DNA of 31,582 bases, taken from IMG/VR virus record IMGVR_UViG_3300018428_001881, positions 1-31,582 of that record. One strand, given 5' to 3'. Made by a program: the position numbers and the translations under genes. The notes under the pieces are model-generated. The model had not been told where the DNA came from. It did not search any database and saw nothing but the letters and a program-made list of their open reading frames with translations. Source of the DNA: a virus. Positions 29,177-31,582 of the stretch are shown one piece after another (positions within the stretch are counted from its first letter, which is position 1; every line of letters begins with the position of its first letter).

Positions 29177-29636
29177 GAAACCTCAAATACCTCTAGCAGA
29201 AGTTATGCGAGCCATAGATAAAAAAGATAGAGAATGGTACAATAACTTAACTGCTGAACAAAAGAAAGCATTCAGTCCTTGGATGATGATGAGGTATGCA
29301 AGTAGTGTTCAAGGTTCACAAGCACCAGACTACATTTGGATGGTAAATGAATTAGTAAATCATAAATTTACTGATGTTAGTAAACATCCAGAATTGCAAT
29401 GGTTGTTAATGACAGCATCTGGTAGCGGAAAGGTTCAACATCACCCTTATATAAAACCACCTAATAGTAGAAAAAAGAAAAATAAAAAGTTTGAGTTTGT
29501 AAGTAGCATTTTACCACATTTAAAATTAGATGAAATAGAATTATTTTTGTCTATGAATAGTGATGATGATTTAAAGGACTTAGCACTTGCAAATGGTTAT
29601 GATGATAAAGAAGTAAAGGAATTGTTTAAGAAATGA
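29169..29636 (+). CDS. 62: Clamp loader small subunit, gp62-like
   Basis: 155 aa (T4 gp62 is 187). The pattern PLAEVMRAIDKKDREWYNNL (8-27), KKAFSPWMMMRYASSVQGS (32-50), VNELVNHKFTDVSKHPELQW (64-83) and LDEIELFLSMNSDDDLKDLA (119-138) matches the short clamp-loader A subunit found in cyanophage-type genomes. With gp44 (outside this window) it loads the gp45 sliding clamp. Sequence similarity to T4 gp62 itself is weak, so the call rests on the marine-family pattern. Overlaps both neighbours. Confidence 0.68.
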   Translation: MAKKPQIPLAEVMRAIDKKDREWYNNLTAEQKKAFSPWMMMRYASSVQGSQAPDYIWMVNELVNHKFTDVSKHPELQWLLMTASGSGKVQHHPYIKPPNSRKKKNKKFEFVSSILPHLKLDEIELFLSMNSDDDLKDLALANGYDDKEVKELFKK

Positions 29637-30307
29637 GTATGGAATGCAAATGGTGTGGTAAATCTTTCGTTAGTGAGAGAACACTAGCAGTTCATATGTG
29701 TGTTAAAAAAAGACGTTGGGCTGATAGAGAAATGAGTCATATACGTTTGGCACATAGAGCATTTCAAATGTTTTATGAATTAAACACAACTGCAAAAGCA
29801 TCTAAAACAATAGAAGAATTTATTGTCAGCCCGTACTATGAAGCATTTGTAAAATTTGGTAGAGCATGTCAATTTAACGAATGGCTTGAACCTGAAAAGT
29901 ATACTGAACACTTAATAAAAGAAGGTGTTAAATTAAAACAATGGACTACTGATAAAGAATATGACAAATATTTAAAAAAGTATGTAAGAAAAGAACCAGG
30001 CATAAGAGCATTAGAAAGAACTATTGTTTATCTTGCTAAATGGAGTGAGGAGTCTGGAAATGATTGGCAAGATTATTTTAAATCTGTTCCACCTAGCAGA
30101 GCAGTACATGACTTGCGTAGTGCTAAAATAAGTCCATGGGTGTTATATTTGTGTGAAACAGGAGACTCCCTTTTGGAAAGATTTAATTCTGAACAGGTAA
30201 AATTAATAGAAGATATTATCGATCCTCCATTTTGGATGAAACTATTTTCGCAGAACAAAGAAGAGGTAGCAGAAATAAAACAGGCATGCCAGGGAGCAAA
30301 TTTGTGA
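29633..30307 (+). CDS. Protein with N-terminal zinc finger, 224 aa
   Basis: Starts inside the previous stop (ATGA). Residues 5-23 form CxxC-x12-HxC (C5, C8, H21, C23; CKWCGKSFVSERTLAVHMC), a single C2H2-type zinc finger variant, followed by a basic patch VKKRRWADREMSH. The remaining 190 residues are helical, with the phrase KYVRKEPGIRALERTIVYLA (about 115-134) and WVLYLCETGDSLLERF near 164. No enzyme motif recognised. DNA or RNA binding is likely from the finger; the neighbours are replication proteins. The GTG start of the next gene overlaps its stop (GTGA). Confidence 0.82.
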   Translation: MSMECKWCGKSFVSERTLAVHMCVKKRRWADREMSHIRLAHRAFQMFYELNTTAKASKTIEEFIVSPYYEAFVKFGRACQFNEWLEPEKYTEHLIKEGVKLKQWTTDKEYDKYLKKYVRKEPGIRALERTIVYLAKWSEESGNDWQDYFKSVPPSRAVHDLRSAKISPWVLYLCETGDSLLERFNSEQVKLIEDIIDPPFWMKLFSQNKEEVAEIKQACQGANL

Positions 30308-31161
30308 ATAAGTTACTAGTTGCCGGCGCAAGTTTTTCTATGTGTAATTGGGAGTTAAAACATTGGGCTGAAATAATTGCAGAAGAAAACAACCTAGATA
30401 CTATTTTTACAGGCATACCATGGAGCGATTGGGAGTCGGGTGTATTTATTTCTGCAGGAAGAATAATGAATGATCCTAAAATTACACACTGTATATGGAC
30501 TTCAACATATCATTTCTTTACACATTATCAACAAGAAAAAAGAACTAATCCAAAAGACTTAATTGATTTTGATAATCAATTACATATGGATTTGATGACA
30601 GCAAACGATTTTAAATCTAAAAACAGAATACTGTTTAATAAATTTTTACCCAAATTAAGTAATGATCCTTTCTTTAAACGAATGGGAACACAAGATTGGG
30701 TAGCACATAGACCAGACTTTGAACCAGGTTATGCACCTCAAGAAGTAGCACAAAGTACATCTATCAAAAAAACAGTTGATGATGAGGGTAAAATATTTGT
30801 TGGCATTAATGACGAAGAATTTTTTAATGAACCTACATATAAAATGTATTTAAGATTTTATACCAGTCTTGCATTTATGAAGGAAATTTGTAATCAGTAC
30901 AATGTAAAATTACTGTTTGCACATTTTCCATTCACTGACTCTACGTTAAACAGTCATATTTGTAAATTTGTAGATTGGGTAGACACTTGGGACGTCATTG
31001 TGGATTCATTTGGGTCTATTCCTGCATGGAGAAAAATATCAACAGAAAAGAAGTGGGCAGAAAAGGCATCGCATTTTGATGAAGAAGGACATCAAATAGT
31101 AGCAGAGGCATTTAAAAACAATAAATTCAATAACCAATGGATAAAAGGAAACCTAAAATGA
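30304..31161 (+). CDS. SGNH/GDSL-like hydrolase
   Basis: The start is taken as the GTG at 30304, overlapping the previous stop (GTGA), as at 21187; the in-frame ATG at 30232 would overlap the upstream gene by 76 bp and precede the natural first strand. The product is 285 aa. It begins NKLLVAGASFSMC, a block I-like strand and nucleophile turn, and near its C-terminus has KASHFDEEGHQIVAEAF, the block V pattern with catalytic-type D and H. The Asp of the classical GDS motif is absent, so activity is not assured. No signal peptide. Possible substrates are acyl or acetyl esters of glycans or lipids. Confidence 0.65.
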   Translation: MNKLLVAGASFSMCNWELKHWAEIIAEENNLDTIFTGIPWSDWESGVFISAGRIMNDPKITHCIWTSTYHFFTHYQQEKRTNPKDLIDFDNQLHMDLMTANDFKSKNRILFNKFLPKLSNDPFFKRMGTQDWVAHRPDFEPGYAPQEVAQSTSIKKTVDDEGKIFVGINDEEFFNEPTYKMYLRFYTSLAFMKEICNQYNVKLLFAHFPFTDSTLNSHICKFVDWVDTWDVIVDSFGSIPAWRKISTEKKWAEKASHFDEEGHQIVAEAFKNNKFNNQWIKGNLK

Positions 31162-31582
31162 AAGTAAAAATTATTAGCCACAGTCAAGCACCATATGATG
31201 ATAGTTTACACAAATTATCAGCATTAGATTTGATAGCCTATTGTGCTAGAGTAAGTAACCCGGACAATCAAAACAATACAGAAACAAGTGAAAAACTTGT
31301 GAAGTATTTGATGAAACACAAACATTGGTCACCACTTGAAATGGTATCAGCATGTTTAGAAATTGAAACAACCAGAGACATTGCTAGGCAGATTCTGAGG
31401 CATAGAAGTTTTAGTTTCCAAGAGTTTAGTCAACGTTATGCAGATCCTACAAAAGACTTGGATTTTAAAACTAGACAAGCAAGATTGCAAGATCCTAAAA
31501 ATAGACAAAACAGCATAGAAGCAGACAACGACGGTTTAGAAATCGAATGGCATAAACGCCAAAGAGAGGTAATAAAAGCCGC
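31158..31582 (+). CDS. thyX: Flavin-dependent thymidylate synthase ThyX (5' part)
   Basis: The gene runs off the window end; 141 residues are visible. ATG overlaps the previous stop (ATGA). IAYCARVSNP (about 27-36) and HKHWSPLEMVSACLEIETTR (about 54-73) precede the ThyX signature RHRSFSFQEFSQRY (about 80-93), which matches RHRxxSxxxxSxRY and binds FAD and dUMP. It converts dUMP to dTMP with methylene-tetrahydrofolate and FADH2. With the dNMP kinase at 5094 it feeds dTTP synthesis for phage replication. Confidence 0.96.
   Translation, partial: MKVKIISHSQAPYDDSLHKLSALDLIAYCARVSNPDNQNNTETSEKLVKYLMKHKHWSPLEMVSACLEIETTRDIARQILRHRSFSFQEFSQRYADPTKDLDFKTRQARLQDPKNRQNSIEADNDGLEIEWHKRQREVIKA

Noticed and set aside
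30232-30303. ATG start at 30232 for the SGNH-like protein
   Set aside because: It would overlap the zinc-finger gene by 76 bp; the GTG at 30304 overlaps the stop as GTGA, like the peptidase gene, and begins the first predicted strand.
1-31582. tRNA genes, CRISPR arrays, integrase or transposase genes, homing endonucleases
   Set aside because: No cloverleaf, spaced direct-repeat array, or recognisable motif of these families was found on either strand by reading.

Overview
The window is a piece of the genome of a T4-like (straight-tailed, contractile-tail) bacteriophage, most like the AT-rich marine members of that group (cyanophage and pelagiphage type). The evidence is a dense set of T4 core homologues recognised from protein motifs: gp13 neck, gp1 dNMP kinase, gp18 sheath, gp19 tube, gp4 head completion, gp16/gp17 terminase, gp32, UvsX, UvsY, UvsW, gp62-like clamp loader, plus ThyX. 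Genes are tightly packed with ATGA/TAATG overlaps, and all but one lie on the + strand. The host is a Gram-negative bacterium by inference, because the phage encodes a complete outer-membrane TonB-dependent receptor. No tRNA, integrase, transposase or CRISPR was seen.

Layout. 1-375: end of a repetitive virion (fibre-like) protein and a strong terminator. 400-5756: a sigma70-type promoter and an unknown 388-aa gene, then gp13, three tandem paralogous double-stranded beta-helix oxygenase-like proteins, and dNMP kinase. 5831-11856: tail module (very large gp18 sheath, terminator, an Asp/Asn beta-hydroxylase-like gene, gp19 tube, a tube-fold-like protein, a small unknown). 11867-16257: head completion and packaging (gp4, gp16, a minus-strand gene, two unknowns, gp17). 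16254-18256: a PAPS-sulfotransferase-like gene and a 422-aa unknown. 18291-23590: recombination/replication block (gp32, uvsX, a 76-aa gene, uvsY, an HExxH zinc peptidase-like gene, a 59-aa gene, a DEDDh exonuclease, an AAA+ ATPase) ending in a GC-rich structured 3' end with a possible pseudoknot and a terminator. 23595-25396: the TonB-dependent receptor with its own promoter. 25373-31582: uvsW and a translationally coupled run including APRT, an MTA/SAH nucleosidase, a gp62-like clamp-loader subunit, a zinc-finger protein, an SGNH-like hydrolase and the 5' part of thyX.

Regulation can be read from the sequence. Six good sigma70-type promoters (TTGACA/TTGACT plus a TATAAT-like box at 16-18 bp) head the replication block, the receptor gene, uvsW and the 388-aa gene. 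The structural and packaging genes instead carry T4-type late boxes (NATAAATA/CTAAATA). In four cases exactly 5 nt separate the late box from the ATG, and there is no Shine-Dalgarno; if T4 late start-site geometry holds, these mRNAs are leaderless. One 15-bp palindrome gives late boxes on both strands and explains the lone minus-strand gene.

The most unusual content is the phage-borne TonB-dependent receptor, the set of four oxygenase-like proteins inside the structural region, the coupled adenine-salvage pair (nucleosidase plus APRT), the sulfotransferase beside the terminase, and the leaderless/palindromic late-promoter architecture.
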